Source of the DNA: AP-15 sp963698995
GTDB taxonomy: Bacteria > Pseudomonadota > Alphaproteobacteria > ATCC43930 > CGMCC-115725
Length of the DNA: 64,000 bases
Direction of reading: 5' to 3'
NCBI GenBank assembly: GCA_963698995.1
Contig: CAVOTD010000051.1
Coordinates: forward strand, 25,957-89,956
Shown: positions 8,328-17,706 of the stretch, piece by piece
Numbering within the stretch: the first letter of the stretch is position 1
How the letters are laid out: every line of letters begins with the position of its first letter
Notes under the pieces: model-generated
What the model saw: only the letters and a program-made list of their open reading frames with translations
The model's database searches: none
Told to the model about the DNA's origin: nothing
Position numbers and translations under genes: made by a program

Positions 8328-9897
8328 CTACGTCAGCAGCTTTTCGAGCGTATCCAGGGTGTCGGCTTGGCGGAAGGGCTTGTCCCAGCGGATGCGGTGG
8401 ATGCGCGGGAAGCGCATTGCGACGCCCGATTTGTGGCGGGTCGAGCGGTGCACGCTGTCGAAGGCGACTTCGAGGACGATCTCCGGCGTCACCTCACGCA
8501 CCGGCCCCCAGCGCTGCACGGTATTGTTCCGCACCCATTGGTCGAGGCGGCGCAATTCCTCGTCGGTAAACCCCGAATAGGCCTTGCCGACCGGCACCAG
8601 CTCGTCGCCGCGCCAGGCGCCGAAGGTGTAGTCGGAATAGAACGAAGACCGCTTGCCGTGGCCGCGTTGGGCATACATCAAGACGGTGTCGAGGGTCAGC
8701 GCGCCGCGCTTCCATTTGAACCACGGACCCTTCGGCCGGCCGGCGATATAGAGCGAATCCGCCCGCTTCAGCATCAGCCCTTCGATGCCGCGGTCGCGCG
8801 CCCCGTCGCGCAATTCCTTGAGCTCGTCCCAGCTGGTGAACGGCACCATCGGCGACAGGTCGAGAGCCGGACGCGGCTCCCGCGCGTACCATCTTTCGAG
8901 CCGGCGCCGGCGCTCGGCGAACGACAGGCCGCGCAGATCGTCCGGCCCCTCGCGCAGAATATCGTAGAGCCGCACCGCCGCCGGAAACTCGCGCAACAGC
9001 TTCGGATTGGGGTTCTTGCGGTTGAGCCGCTGCTGCAGATCGTTGAACGGCGCCACCTCGCCGTCGCGCAGCACCAGCAGCTCGCCGTCGAGCGTCACAT
9101 CGGCCGGCATCGCAGCGCAAATATCCGGAAAGGCGGCGCCTATATCGTCTCCCGGAGCGCGAATAGAACCGCTTTTCGGCGCCGCGGGCGGCGAGTTGCA
9201 CTCGGATCCCGTCCCATTTCCACTCGGCGAGGTAGTCGCGCGGGTCGAGGCCCGTGATGTCGGAATCCTCCAATGGCTGGGCCAGCATCAGCGGGCAGAA
9301 GGTCGGCAGATCGCCGGTCTCCGGCCGCGGGCGACGTCCCTCGAGCCAATCGAACAAGGGCTGATAAGGCGGGGCAAGCCCGTGCCAGATTTCTTCGATG
9401 CGGTCGACCTCGACGCCGCCCCATTGGGCAAGCGCCGTCTTGGCGAGACGCGCCGAGACCCCGATCCGCAGACTGCCGGTGACGAGCTTCAAAAGCGCCC
9501 AGCGGCCGGTCGCGTCGAGCGCGTCGAGCCAGGGTTCGAGCAGACTCGCCACCTCGCTGCGGCTCGCCCCTTTCAGCTGTTCGACGATTTCGGCAAGGCT
9601 CGGCACATGACCCACGCCGCCCGGCGGTTCGGGCCAGATCAGCGACACCGTCTCGGCGAGATCGCCGACAAAATCGTAGGACCAGCCGAGCAGCTCGGGG
9701 TCGACCCGCGCGGCGGCCAATGCCCGCACCTGCCCCGGCTTCGCCGCGTCGAACACCAGCTCGCCGGTCAGCGCTGCCAATGCCCAGCCTCGTTCGGGAT
9801 CCGGCTGGGTCGCGAAATATTCCTGCATCAGCCGTAATTTGCCGTTGCGCGACGGGGTGAAGAGGAGCGCGTCGAGGAGTGCGGCAAACCGGTTCAC
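8328..9897 (-). CDS. ATP-dependent DNA ligase, frameshifted
   Basis: This encodes a bacterial ATP-dependent DNA ligase, about 522 residues once repaired. The N-terminal helical DNA-binding domain is followed by adenylation motif I in EWKWDGIRVQL (nucleotidyl lysine in KWDG), motif III/IV elements around TLDGELLVLRDG and EGLMLKRADS, and the C-terminal OB-fold segment with GPWFKWKRGALTLD. The frame breaks after FYSRSG: an extra base in the CCC run at 9151-9153 (plus strand) shifts the rest. Removing it restores GDDIGAAFPDI and joins the two halves cleanly. The gene starts at a GTG at 9897 that overlaps the stop of the exonuclease gene by 4 bases. Such ligases pair with the exonuclease in a known repair cluster; its Lhr-like helicase and phosphoesterase partners are absent here. 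Confidence 0.88.
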
Positions 9898-10915
9898 TCA
9901 TCCTCCTCGAAACCGGTCAGCGCCAGTGCGCGGGCGCGGTAGCCCTTCTTGACCGCGTGATGCACCAGCGCCTCTTCGCGCCCGTGGGTCACCCAGATCT
10001 CCTCGGCGGCGACCTCGTCGATCGTCGCCGTCAGCTCGTCCCAGTCGGCGTGGTCTGAGATCACCAGCGGCAGCTCGACCCCGCGTGCCTTGGCGCGCTG
10101 GCGCACCCGCATCCATCCCGAAGCCATGGCGACGAGCGGATCGGGCAGCCGCCGCGACCAACGGTCGGCGGTGGCGCCGGGCGGCGCCAGCACGATGCGG
10201 CCCTTGAGCGCGTCGCGCGGCACGCCGATGCAGGGCAGCACCGGCCCGAGCGGGACACCGAGGCTCCTCATAGAGCTCGGTCAGTCCGATCAGGGCGCCG
10301 TGCAGGTAGACCGGCTCTTCGTATCCCGCCCGCCGCAGCAGCGCCAAAACCCGCTGGCATTTGCCGAGCGCGTAGACCCCGACGAGGTGGCAGCGTTCCG
10401 GGAAGAGGCGAGAGCGAATGCAACAGCTTGTCGATCTCCTGCCCGGTCCGGCGGATGGCGGAAGACAGGCAGTCCAAAGGTCGCTTCGGTGATGAAAAGA
10501 TCGCAGTTGCAGGGCTCGAAGGGCGCGCAGGTCGGGTCCGGCCGGCGCTTGTAGTCGCCGGAGACGACGACCCGGGTCCCGCGGTATTCGAGCACGATTT
10601 GCGCGCTGCCCAGCACATGGCCGGCCGGAATAAGGCGCATCTCGACGCCGCCGAGTGTCACGGTTTCACCATAGCCGAGCGGCTGCAGAGAGCCGCCGGC
10701 CAGCTCGCCGTAGCGCGACCGCATGATCGCAATGGTGCTCCGGTGTCGACAGCACTCGCTCGTTGCCCGAGCGGGCATGGTCGCCATGGCCATGGGTGAT
10801 CACCGCGCGCCCGACCGGGACGAGCGGATCGATGTGGATGTCAGCGGGTTCGCAGTAAAGCCCGGCCGGAGTTGTCTTGAGCCAGCTCGGCGGGCACGAC
10901 AGGGAAGGACGGCAT
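9894..10915 (-). pseudogene. ligase-associated DNA exonuclease (metallo-beta-lactamase fold), multiple frameshifts
   Basis: This is the metallo-beta-lactamase/beta-CASP nuclease that accompanies the ATP-dependent ligase (ligase-associated DNA exonuclease). The zinc signature THGHGDHARSG is read near 10775-10810, then GHVLGSAQIVLEYRG, VVSGDYKRRPDPTC and, at the C-terminus, LVISDHADWDEL and VTHGREEALVHH. No single frame covers the gene. Breaks fall near 10887, 10740 (an extra C in GAGCACC), 10450, 10405 and 10268. Each is repaired by one base and the pieces then read as one protein of about 340 residues. The start is uncertain; an ATG at 10915 is the best candidate. Several one-base errors in 1 kb with no other decay look more like poor sequence than a true pseudogene. 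It overlaps the ligase by 4 bases. Confidence 0.8.
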
Positions 10916-10964
10916 CACCACTATGTGGTGATCATCCGGCCTCTCCGCCCGCGCGCGAATCCGG

Positions 10965-11665
10965 TCAGACCAGGCGCTCGAGGGCCCCGACGTCGCGGAT
11001 CATGATCGAGCCTTTGCCGAGAGCGATAAGGCCCTGACGGTGCAAATCCTGGAGATGCTTGTTGACGCTCTCCCGGCTGCCTCCCGCCATGTTCCCGAGC
11101 TCTCGCTGCGAGATATGGAGTTCCACCGTAGGGCCTTGGATCCCGTGCAAGACTGACGCTTTCGGCGAGGTGCAGCAGTGCTTTTGCGACCCGCGACTCG
11201 AGATGGCGGAACATCACGTCCTCGACCTGCTCGCTGGTTTGCCGAAGTCTCTGACACAGGATTCTGAGCAGGATTATGCAAATGTCCGCCCGCTTTTCAA
11301 GGATCGGCATGAAATCACGGCGGTTCAACAACCAGGAGTTCGCAGTCGGTCATCGCGACCGCGTCGGCAGATCGCGCTCTCGCCGTCGAGCAACGCGATC
11401 TCGCCAAAGCAGTCGCCGGGTTGATAGATCGCTAAAGACGATTTCCTTTCCCTCGGGGGAGATCGAGCTCATTTTGAGGGTCCCGCGCAATACAGCCATC
11501 ATGCTCTGTCCGGGGTCACCCTTGGCGAAGATCTCGTGGTTAGCGGGGTAGCGCTCCACTCGCGCATAGTGCAACAGGGTGTCGATCTCGTCGCGGCTTA
11601 ATTTCCCGAGCAGGGAATGGCGCTCGAAGATCTGCCGTTTTTCCTCATGCGTTGGGGCGGTTCAT
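10965..11665 (-). pseudogene. Crp-type cAMP-responsive transcription regulator, multiple frameshifts
   Basis: This is a Crp/Fnr-superfamily regulator, about 233 residues when repaired. The N-terminal cyclic-nucleotide domain includes IFAKGDPGQSMMAVLRG and the cassette GEIALLDG followed by RSADAV, matching the Glu and Arg-Ser contacts to cAMP in E. coli CRP. A dimer helix (LLRILCQRLRQTSEQ) leads to a winged helix with recognition helix SRESVNKHL. The Arg-Glu pair matches CRP Arg180-Glu181, and Lys replaces Arg185. There is no N-terminal Fnr-type cysteine cluster and no ExxSR motif. Breaks fall at about 11657 (CCCC run), 11412, 11375, 11325 and 11150; each needs one base. The start is an ATG at 11665. 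It is divergent from the cyclase gene at 12228 across a region carrying a perfect Crp site, so it is the obvious candidate regulator. Confidence 0.8.
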
Positions 11666-12227
11666 GATAGTTCCCTTCAAGGCGCAATTGAAATCGGGGC
11701 AGGATGCCCTCGCTCCGCTCCTCTCGCCGAAGAGGGCGCGGCGAACTTGCCCTCTGGTGGAGCTTGCATGGTCGCAAGCAATCTAGCGCTGCGCCATGAT
11801 AACCGTCGCGCTATTAACCGTCTTATTTTTTTATCAACCACGACGACGAAACTGAAGAGCAGCGGGGCCGACCGGCCGGCGGAAAGAGGGCGCTGGACGG
11901 GACTCCTGCCGCGTCCCTGTTACTCGACAACCGGCGCTCGAGCTCGATCCGGCCGACGCGTCTGCCTGGCTTCGGCTTCCTCGCTCCACCGAAGAGTTGT
12001 TGGTGTCCGCAGGGTAATGACGAGCTCCCAAATCCTCGGAACCGCTGCGTCGCGCGCGAGGTATCACCGACTGCGATGAGGGTGTGTGAGCTGCTTCACA
12101 GACGGCAAAAAAATTTACCTTTAATCGCCTCCAAACGAGGCGGGTCGGCCGGGTAAACTTGACCCCTTCGAGGGACGAGTGTTACAAATTGTTACGCGCA
12201 GCTCCCGGCACTCTATGGAGGCCCGGT
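11666..12227. other. divergent intergenic region between crp-like gene and cyclase gene
   Basis: These 562 bases hold no gene I can support. The open frame that crosses much of it lacks any recognisable motif, and part of it is antisense to the Crp-type gene. It is AT-richer than its surroundings around 11800-11850 and 12105-12125. It carries a perfect Crp-type site at 12085-12100, a TTTAAT hexamer at 12120-12125 about 30 bases downstream of the site centre, a spaced direct repeat GTTAC-AAATT-GTTAC at 12181-12195, and the ribosome site GGAGG at 12217-12221. I read it as the two divergent promoter regions. Confidence 0.6.
12085..12100. promoter_or_regulatory. Crp-type operator, perfect consensus
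   Basis: TGTGAGCTGCTTCACA is an exact match to the TGTGA-N6-TCACA consensus of E. coli CRP. It lies 128 bases upstream of the ATG of the 1101-residue cyclase/ATPase gene and about 420 bases from the divergent Crp-type gene. A TTTAAT hexamer at 12120-12125 is two bases off the spacing expected of a class II (-41.5) activated promoter. Confidence 0.75.
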
Positions 12228-15200
12228 ATGAGATGCTCCCGGTGCCAATCCGAGAACCCTGCCGGGATGAAGTTCTGCGGGCAATGTGGCGCGCCATTCG
12301 ATTATGCGTGCCCATCATGCGGCGCCGGCAACCCTCCTGAAAGCCGGTTCTGCGGCCAGTGCGGCGCCGCGCTCGGCAGCTTTGGCCTACAGGAGTTCGA
12401 CGCACCGGCGCCCTACATACCCAAATCCTCGGCCGGACGAACCAGCGACGCCAAGAGCACGCTGCCCGGCGAAATGAAGCAAGTCAGCGTGCTCTTTTGC
12501 GACATCGTGAACTCCACCGCGATGACCGAACGCCTCGGACCCGAGGCGATGCGCGACCTCGTCAGCTCATTTCTCGAAGCCAGCCTTGCCGAGGTGCATC
12601 GCTACGGCGGCACGGCCCCGCAATTTACCGGCGACGGGTTCATGGCGCTGTTCGGCGCTCCCCTTGCCTACGAAGACCATGTGCGCCGCTGTCTATTGGC
12701 GGCCCTCGCCGTTCAGCGAACTCTCGGCCCCGAGACTTCCGAGGGCGGGCGATTGGATTTGCCGGCACGGTTCGGCATTCATACCGGACCTGTGGTGTTT
12801 GGCGCGTTAGGCGAAAAATCGCCGATAAATTTCACGGCGATCGGTGATACCGCCAATGTCGCCGCGCGGCTCCAGCAAGCAGCCGAGCCGGGAACCATCC
12901 TGGTGAGCGAGGCGACCCGCCGGCTGGCTCAAGGCTTTGCGCGACTCGAATCCGTCGGACCGCTCACCTTGAAGGGTAAGGAAGAGCCGATCGTGGCCTA
13001 TCGGCTGCTCGGGGTTTCGCACAGGCGCTCTGGCCTGCGCGAGGTCGGTTCGGAGCACACGACGACTTTCGTCGACCGCCATAGCGAGCTTGCGATTTTG
13101 AGCAATTTCCTGCGGCAGGTCGAAAGCGGCCGCAGCCAAGCGGTCGGCATTGTCGGCGAGCCCGGCATCGGCAAGTCCCGGCTCCTCGTCGAGTTCCGCC
13201 AGCAGCTCGCCCCCGGACGCGTCACCTGGGTCGAGGGCCGGTGCGTCTCCTACGGCACGGCAATCCCCTATTGGCTCGTCCTCGACCTGTTGCGCAGCCA
13301 TTGCCGGATCCTCGAGACCGACACCCCGGATGCGATCACCGAGAGGGTGCGCACGGCTCTGGAGGAGGTCGGGATGGACCCCTACGAGGACAGTCCCGTC
13401 CTGCTCCACCTCTTGGGCATCAAGGATGCCGAAGGCTCGCCCGCGCTGTCGAACCCAGAAGCGGTCAAGGCCAAAACTTTCGAGGTCTTTCGACGGCTTT
13501 GGATCAACAGCAGTCAAAACCGACCTCTGGTGATGGTCCTCGAGGACCTCCACTGGGTCAACAAGACATCCGAAGAATTGCTCGGGTTTCTGGCGGAGAA
13601 TGCGCCCGCCGCCCGCATCTTGATGCTGGCGACCTATCGGCCGGGATACCGTCCCCCTTGGATCGACAAGTCCTATGCCGGGCAAGCTCCGCTCCAACCG
13701 CTGTCCCGCGACGACAGTCTCCAAGTGGTTCGCTCGATGCTCAGCGTGGAGCGCCTCGTCGACCTGGTGAGCGAGGAAATCGTCACCAAGGCCGATGGCA
13801 ACCCGTTTTTCCTGGAGCAGCTCGCACTGCATGCGGGTGAAGCAAAGGACTTGCGATCCGATCTCATGGTGCCGGACTCGATCCATGACGTCGTGATGGC
13901 GCGTATCGATCGGCTACCGGACGAGACGAAACAGCTTCTCCAAACCGCCGCGGTGATCGGACGGGAATTCTCATCCCGTCTGCTGAGTGCGGTTTGGAAC
14001 GACCCGGGGACTCTGGAAAGCCGGCTGGGTGAGTTGAGCCGTCTCGAATTCATCTCCGAGCGCCCTGCACCCGAGGGAACCGTTTACGCTTTTCGGCATG
14101 CGCTGACGCAAGAAGCGGCCTATGGCAGTCTGCTCGAACGCCATCGCCGCACCTGCCATGGCGCTGTCGGTCACGCGCTCGAACAGCTTTACACCGGTCG
14201 CACCGAAGAAGTCGCCGAATTGCTAGCGCTTCACCTCGGCCGCAGTAATGAGGGCGAGAAGGCTGTCGATTACGCCATTTTGGCGGCCGAAAAAGCGCAA
14301 CGCCGCTGGGCCAACAACGAAGCGCTGACCTATTTCGACGACGCGCTCCGCCGTATAGAGTCAATGCCCGAGACAGAGCCCAACCGGCTCCGCCGCATCG
14401 ATGCCGTGATCAATCAGGCCGAGGTCAAATACGCGCTTGGACGCTATGCCGAACACATCCGTGCTCTCGAAGAAATTCGTAATGTGGTCGACGCGATTGC
14501 CGACCCGCCACGCCGGGCCGCCTGGTATTATTGGTCCGGGTTTTTGCACGCCACGTCCGGCGGCCAGCCGGACGTGGCGATCGAACATTGCCGGGAGGCG
14601 GCTAAGATTGCTTCGGCTGTTGGTCTGGAGGAGATCAACGCGATTGCCGAATCCTGTTTGGCCCAGGTTTACATGGTTGCCGGCAGGTTGCGTGAGGGCA
14701 TCGAGGCGGGCGAACGTGCGCTAACAAGCTTCGAATCGCGCGGCAATCGCTGGTGGGCTGGCCGCACCCTCTGGCACTTGACGGCGATCGCAAATTACCT
14801 CGGCGATTGGGATTTGAGCCTGAACTACTGTCGCCGCGGGCTTGAGCATGGCATCGCTTTGGAGGACTTGCGCCTCAAGGCGGTTGCCTGGACCCGATTG
14901 GGATTGGTTCACATCCTGCGCGGCGATGTCGAACGCGGACTGCAATGCTGCAATGAAGCGCTAGCGCTCGCACCGATCCCGCGTGACGCCGCGTGGGCCA
15001 GGGTGGTCCGCGGTTATGGGAGAATCAAAGCAGGGCAGTTCGACGGCGTTGCGGAACTGAGCGAAGCGCTCGCCTGGTTTGAGAGCTCTCATATGCGCTG
15101 GACTTATGTCATCGGCGCCGTTTACCTCGCCGAGGGCTACCTAGCGCAAGGCGACCGCGCCAGCGCGCGACCCTTGATCGATCACGTGCTCGGCACCAGC

Positions 15201-15533
15201 CGGGCGACAGGCTACCGTCAATATGAAGGCCGAGCGTGTTTGCTGATGGGCGAATGCTTGGCCATCGAGGCCCCGGCTGCTGCCGAAGAGTCGGTCGTCG
15301 CCGCGATGCGGATCTTCGAACGCATCGGCGCGCGCAACGATCTCGCCAAGGCGATGGTCAGTCGGTCGGCCTTGCGCCAGCGCGCCGGCGATGGTGCGAC
15401 GGCGCAGCAATTACGTGACCAGGCGCGCGCCATTTTCCACACCCTCGGCACTCATGGCGAGCTGGCGCGGCTGGACGCGCCGCTCGCCCCTTTTCGCAAC
15501 CCTAACGGCCCTGCGCCCACAGCTGAACCATGA
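12228..15533 (+). CDS. zinc-ribbon / nucleotide cyclase / AAA-type ATPase / TPR signalling protein
   Basis: This is a soluble 1101-residue multidomain protein. Two zinc ribbons open it (Cys3, 6, 17, 20 and Cys28, 31, 42, 45). A class III cyclase domain spans about 82-270, with metal aspartates in LFCDIVNST (Asp92) and FTGDGFM (Asp136) and transition-state residues in GDTANVAARL. The usual adenine lysine is Gln (PQFTGD). An AAA/NACHT-like ATPase follows with Walker A GEPGIGKS near 310 and Walker B VLEDLHWV, then TPR-like helices to the end. The architecture is common in soil alphaproteobacteria and actinobacteria. I start at the ATG at 12228, with GGAGG six bases upstream; an earlier in-frame start at 12159 has no ribosome site and would precede the zinc ribbons. 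A Crp-type site lies upstream, which would give feedback if the product is cAMP. Confidence 0.9.
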   Translation: MRCSRCQSENPAGMKFCGQCGAPFDYACPSCGAGNPPESRFCGQCGAALGSFGLQEFDAPAPYIPKSSAGRTSDAKSTLPGEMKQVSVLFCDIVNSTAMTERLGPEAMRDLVSSFLEASLAEVHRYGGTAPQFTGDGFMALFGAPLAYEDHVRRCLLAALAVQRTLGPETSEGGRLDLPARFGIHTGPVVFGALGEKSPINFTAIGDTANVAARLQQAAEPGTILVSEATRRLAQGFARLESVGPLTLKGKEEPIVAYRLLGVSHRRSGLREVGSEHTTTFVDRHSELAILSNFLRQVESGRSQAVGIVGEPGIGKSRLLVEFRQQLAPGRVTWVEGRCVSYGTAIPYWLVLDLLRSHCRILETDTPDAITERVRTALEEVGMDPYEDSPVLLHLLGIKDAEGSPALSNPEAVKAKTFEVFRRLWINSSQNRPLVMVLEDLHWVNKTSEELLGFLAENAPAARILMLATYRPGYRPPWIDKSYAGQAPLQPLSRDDSLQVVRSMLSVERLVDLVSEEIVTKADGNPFFLEQLALHAGEAKDLRSDLMVPDSIHDVVMARIDRLPDETKQLLQTAAVIGREFSSRLLSAVWNDPGTLESRLGELSRLEFISERPAPEGTVYAFRHALTQEAAYGSLLERHRRTCHGAVGHALEQLYTGRTEEVAELLALHLGRSNEGEKAVDYAILAAEKAQRRWANNEALTYFDDALRRIESMPETEPNRLRRIDAVINQAEVKYALGRYAEHIRALEEIRNVVDAIADPPRRAAWYYWSGFLHATSGGQPDVAIEHCREAAKIASAVGLEEINAIAESCLAQVYMVAGRLREGIEAGERALTSFESRGNRWWAGRTLWHLTAIANYLGDWDLSLNYCRRGLEHGIALEDLRLKAVAWTRLGLVHILRGDVERGLQCCNEALALAPIPRDAAWARVVRGYGRIKAGQFDGVAELSEALAWFESSHMRWTYVIGAVYLAEGYLAQGDRASARPLIDHVLGTSRATGYRQYEGRACLLMGECLAIEAPAAAEESVVAAMRIFERIGARNDLAKAMVSRSALRQRAGDGATAQQLRDQARAIFHTLGTHGELARLDAPLAPFRNPNGPAPTAEP

Positions 15534-15575
15534 CGCTCGTATTGCGTAACCCGATGGCGAAAAATTAAGTCGAAG

Positions 15576-15591
15576 TGTGACCGGGCTCACA
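15576..15591. promoter_or_regulatory. Crp-type operator, perfect consensus
   Basis: TGTGACCGGGCTCACA matches TGTGA-N6-TCACA exactly, and the symmetry extends by one base on each side (G...C). It lies 43 bases after the cyclase/ATPase stop codon and 134 bases before the small gene at 15726. A TATGCG hexamer at 15613-15618 is at exactly the spacing of a class II CRP promoter (site centre at -41.5). Confidence 0.75.
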
Positions 15592-15725
15592 CTACCCACG
15601 CGCTCGCCATCGTATGCGTCTGAATTTGATGGGGAGTTCTGCCAACGTCCGGAGGATTGATCGTAGAGCAGGCAATTGAAAATTACGCAACCGATCACCA
15701 ATACAATGATAGAGGAGAACGGGCC

Positions 15726-16052
15726 ATGTCGGTAGCAGAAGATCTCGGTAACCTAATAATAAAGATGAATCCTTACATACACGGACCATTGGATAGTATG
15801 GATCCGCATATGTTTGTTGATGCATTTGATATACATACCAGTCCACCGAGTAGCCCGCCTAGTCCGCCGGACCCGAGACAGGTTTGGATGGAGATGGATA
15901 CACGCTATCCAGGAGAGTGGACATTCAAAGGTCAGCCGCACAGGATCAACACAGCTCTTCGGATTGCGTATCGCTGGGCGAGAAGAAAGGATGGGATTTG
16001 GATTACGGACTACTTGATGATCGGATACGAGGGTTCTAACGGCGGCGGTTAA
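15726..16052 (+). CDS. small protein of unknown function, AT-rich, with Ser-Pro-Pro repeats
   Basis: I do not recognise this 108-residue protein. The ATG at 15726 follows the ribosome site AGGAGA with good spacing; an in-frame TTG at 15657 is poorly placed. The first 40 residues are acidic and hydrophobic with several Met. Residues about 39-50 hold a repeated Ser-Pro-Pro tract (SPPSSPPSPPDP). The rest is richer in Trp, Arg and Tyr and ends YEGSNGGG. There is no signal peptide or clear transmembrane helix. Base use is unlike its neighbours: about half A+T by eye, with ATA, CTA, AGA and AGG codons rare elsewhere here, which suggests acquisition. It lies downstream of a perfect Crp-type site and upstream of the DyP peroxidase, separated from it by a strong hairpin. 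Confidence 0.6.
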   Translation: MSVAEDLGNLIIKMNPYIHGPLDSMDPHMFVDAFDIHTSPPSSPPSPPDPRQVWMEMDTRYPGEWTFKGQPHRINTALRIAYRWARRKDGIWITDYLMIGYEGSNGGG

Positions 16053-16063
16053 ACCCCGGGTCA

Positions 16064-16092
16064 GCGGGCCGAGCGCCGATGCCTCGGCCCGC
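16064..16092 (+). terminator. strong hairpin, possible terminator or attenuator
   Basis: GCGGGCCGAG (16064-16073) and CTCGGCCCGC (16083-16092) form a perfect ten-pair stem with a nine-base loop. A pyrimidine-rich tract, GCTTCCTTCTCCC, follows instead of a pure T run. It sits between the small AT-rich gene and the DyP peroxidase, so it could end or reduce transcription into the peroxidase gene. Confidence 0.55.
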
Positions 16093-16130
16093 GCTTCCTT
16101 CTCCCTGTCTGAATTGACGAATGCGGGCGC

Positions 16131-17581
16131 ATGGCGCAAACGTTGCTCGATCTCGGCGATATCCAAGGCGACCTCCTGATCGGCCTACAAAAGAACGCCG
16201 AGGGTTTCATCTTTTTCAAGATCAGCGATACGCCTTCTTTTAAGTGGCTTCTAAAGCAGCACGTCATCCGGCGGATTACTACCGCTTGGGAAGCACAGCA
16301 TCGGGAATTTGTGAACCGGCAGCACAACGCACCGGGGGAGAGATCAGCCAGCGCGTTCCAAGGGGTTAATCTAGGTCTGACCAGAGACGGTTTGAGCCAG
16401 CTGATCGGCGTCGCCCGGCCCCGGCTCGACCCGTCCTTCGAGAGGGGCGCCGATGATCCCGCGACGACCGCGCGGTTGCACGACCCGCCCCGCTCGGCGT
16501 GGCTAAAAGAGTTCGTGTCGGACCGGATTGACGAAATCTTTCTGGTCACCGGTCCCAATAAGCTGCTGGTGACATCGGCAGGCAATGAGATGCTTCGGCT
16601 TTTCGGCAGCTCAATCAAGGTAGTCTATTCCGAAATCGGTAACACGCGGCCCGGAGCGCAGCGCGGGTTCGAGCATTTTGGCTATCGCGACGGCATCTCG
16701 CAGCCCGGCATCCGCGGTTTGACGCAAAGGTCGAACCCGGCAACGAGGCCGGATCAGGGATTGCCGGGTCAGGATCTGATCTGGGCCGGCGAGTTCGTCT
16801 TTGGTTATCCCGGCCAGGATCCGAAGGATCCGGTCAAAGCCGGACCGCCGGCGCCGATGGCGGCGCCGTGGCTGCGCAACGGCTCCTACATGGTGTTCCG
16901 GCGTCTCGAGCAGAAAGTGCCCGAGTTCCGCCGCTTCGTCGCCGAGCGCGCAGCAAGGCTGGGTATGGATGCGGAGCTCTTGGGAGCCCGGATGTTCGGC
17001 CGCTGGAAGGACGGCGCACCCTGGAGCTGGCGCCGCTATATGACAATCCGACCATCGGTCGCGACGACCGGCGCAACAATGATTTTGATTACGGCGACGA
17101 CCCGTTCCAACGCAAATGTCCATACGCGGCTCATATCCGCAAGGTGTACCCGCGCGACGACGCGTCCGGCGGCGAGGCGGCGGCCCAAACCCATCGCATC
17201 CTACGCTCGGGGATTTCGTTTGGTCCCGAGGTGGCAGCCGGTGAAACCGCGACGTCCCACAGCCGGGGACTGATGTTCGTGTGCTATCAGACCTCGATCG
17301 AACGGCAGTTCGAGTACCTGCAGCGCCGCCACGCCAACGACCCCGATTTTGTCGACCGGAAGCTTCGCCCGCAGAGCGGTGCGCCGGTCACTCCTGGGTT
17401 TGACCCGATTATCGGGCAGGCCGCCGATCAGGGCGTCCGTGCGATGGACGAACCTTTTCCCAATTACCCGTCGGGCAACCGGCGGACGACGCTCGAAATG
17501 CCGAGCCAGTTTGTTGTCCTGACGGCCGCGGCCTATTTCTTCATGCCGTCGCTTACGGCGCTTCGCACAGTGCTGACCTGA
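16131..17581 (+). CDS. DyP-type heme peroxidase, frameshifted
   Basis: This is a dye-decolourising-type peroxidase, about 483 residues when repaired, which oxidises organic substrates with H2O2 using heme. The distal signature GYRDG (GxxDG) is in HFGYRDGISQPGIRG. The conserved GRWKDGAPLELAP follows, then the proximal heme histidine in CPYAAHIRKVYPRDD and the GLMFVCYQTSIERQFEYLQ segment. One C is missing from the CCC run at 17019-17021: the frame reads GAPWSWRR, but adding a C gives GAPLELAPLYDNP and carries on to the stop at 17581. There is no signal peptide, and neither an encapsulin gene nor a cargo-loading tail is present. It follows the small Crp-site gene on the same strand. Substrate unknown. 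Confidence 0.88.
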
Positions 17582-17706
17582 CCCACCAGAAAGGGGCGAG
17601 GCGGTCGACCCGAAAGGCGATCGATGCTGGATAGCGATCGGGCCGGGGTGACATGAAACCACCACGAAACGGATCCTTACGACAATGTGGATGTACGCGT
17701 CGGCGC

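Noticed and set aside
10965..11665. Fnr/FixK-type oxygen regulator
   Set aside because: No N-terminal cysteine cluster, and the recognition helix has the CRP Arg-Glu rather than Fnr ExxSR.
11579..12079. 166-codon open frame across the crp-cyclase gap
   Set aside because: Its first part is antisense to the Crp-type gene, it has no good ribosome site or motif, and it ends at the Crp-type operator.
12181..12195. Direct repeat GTTAC-AAATT-GTTAC as an operator
   Set aside because: Five-base direct repeats are too short to support alone, and no other copy with the same spacing was seen.
16131..17581. Encapsulin nanocompartment with DyP cargo
   Set aside because: There is no encapsulin shell gene nearby, and the DyP C-terminus lacks a recognisable loading peptide.
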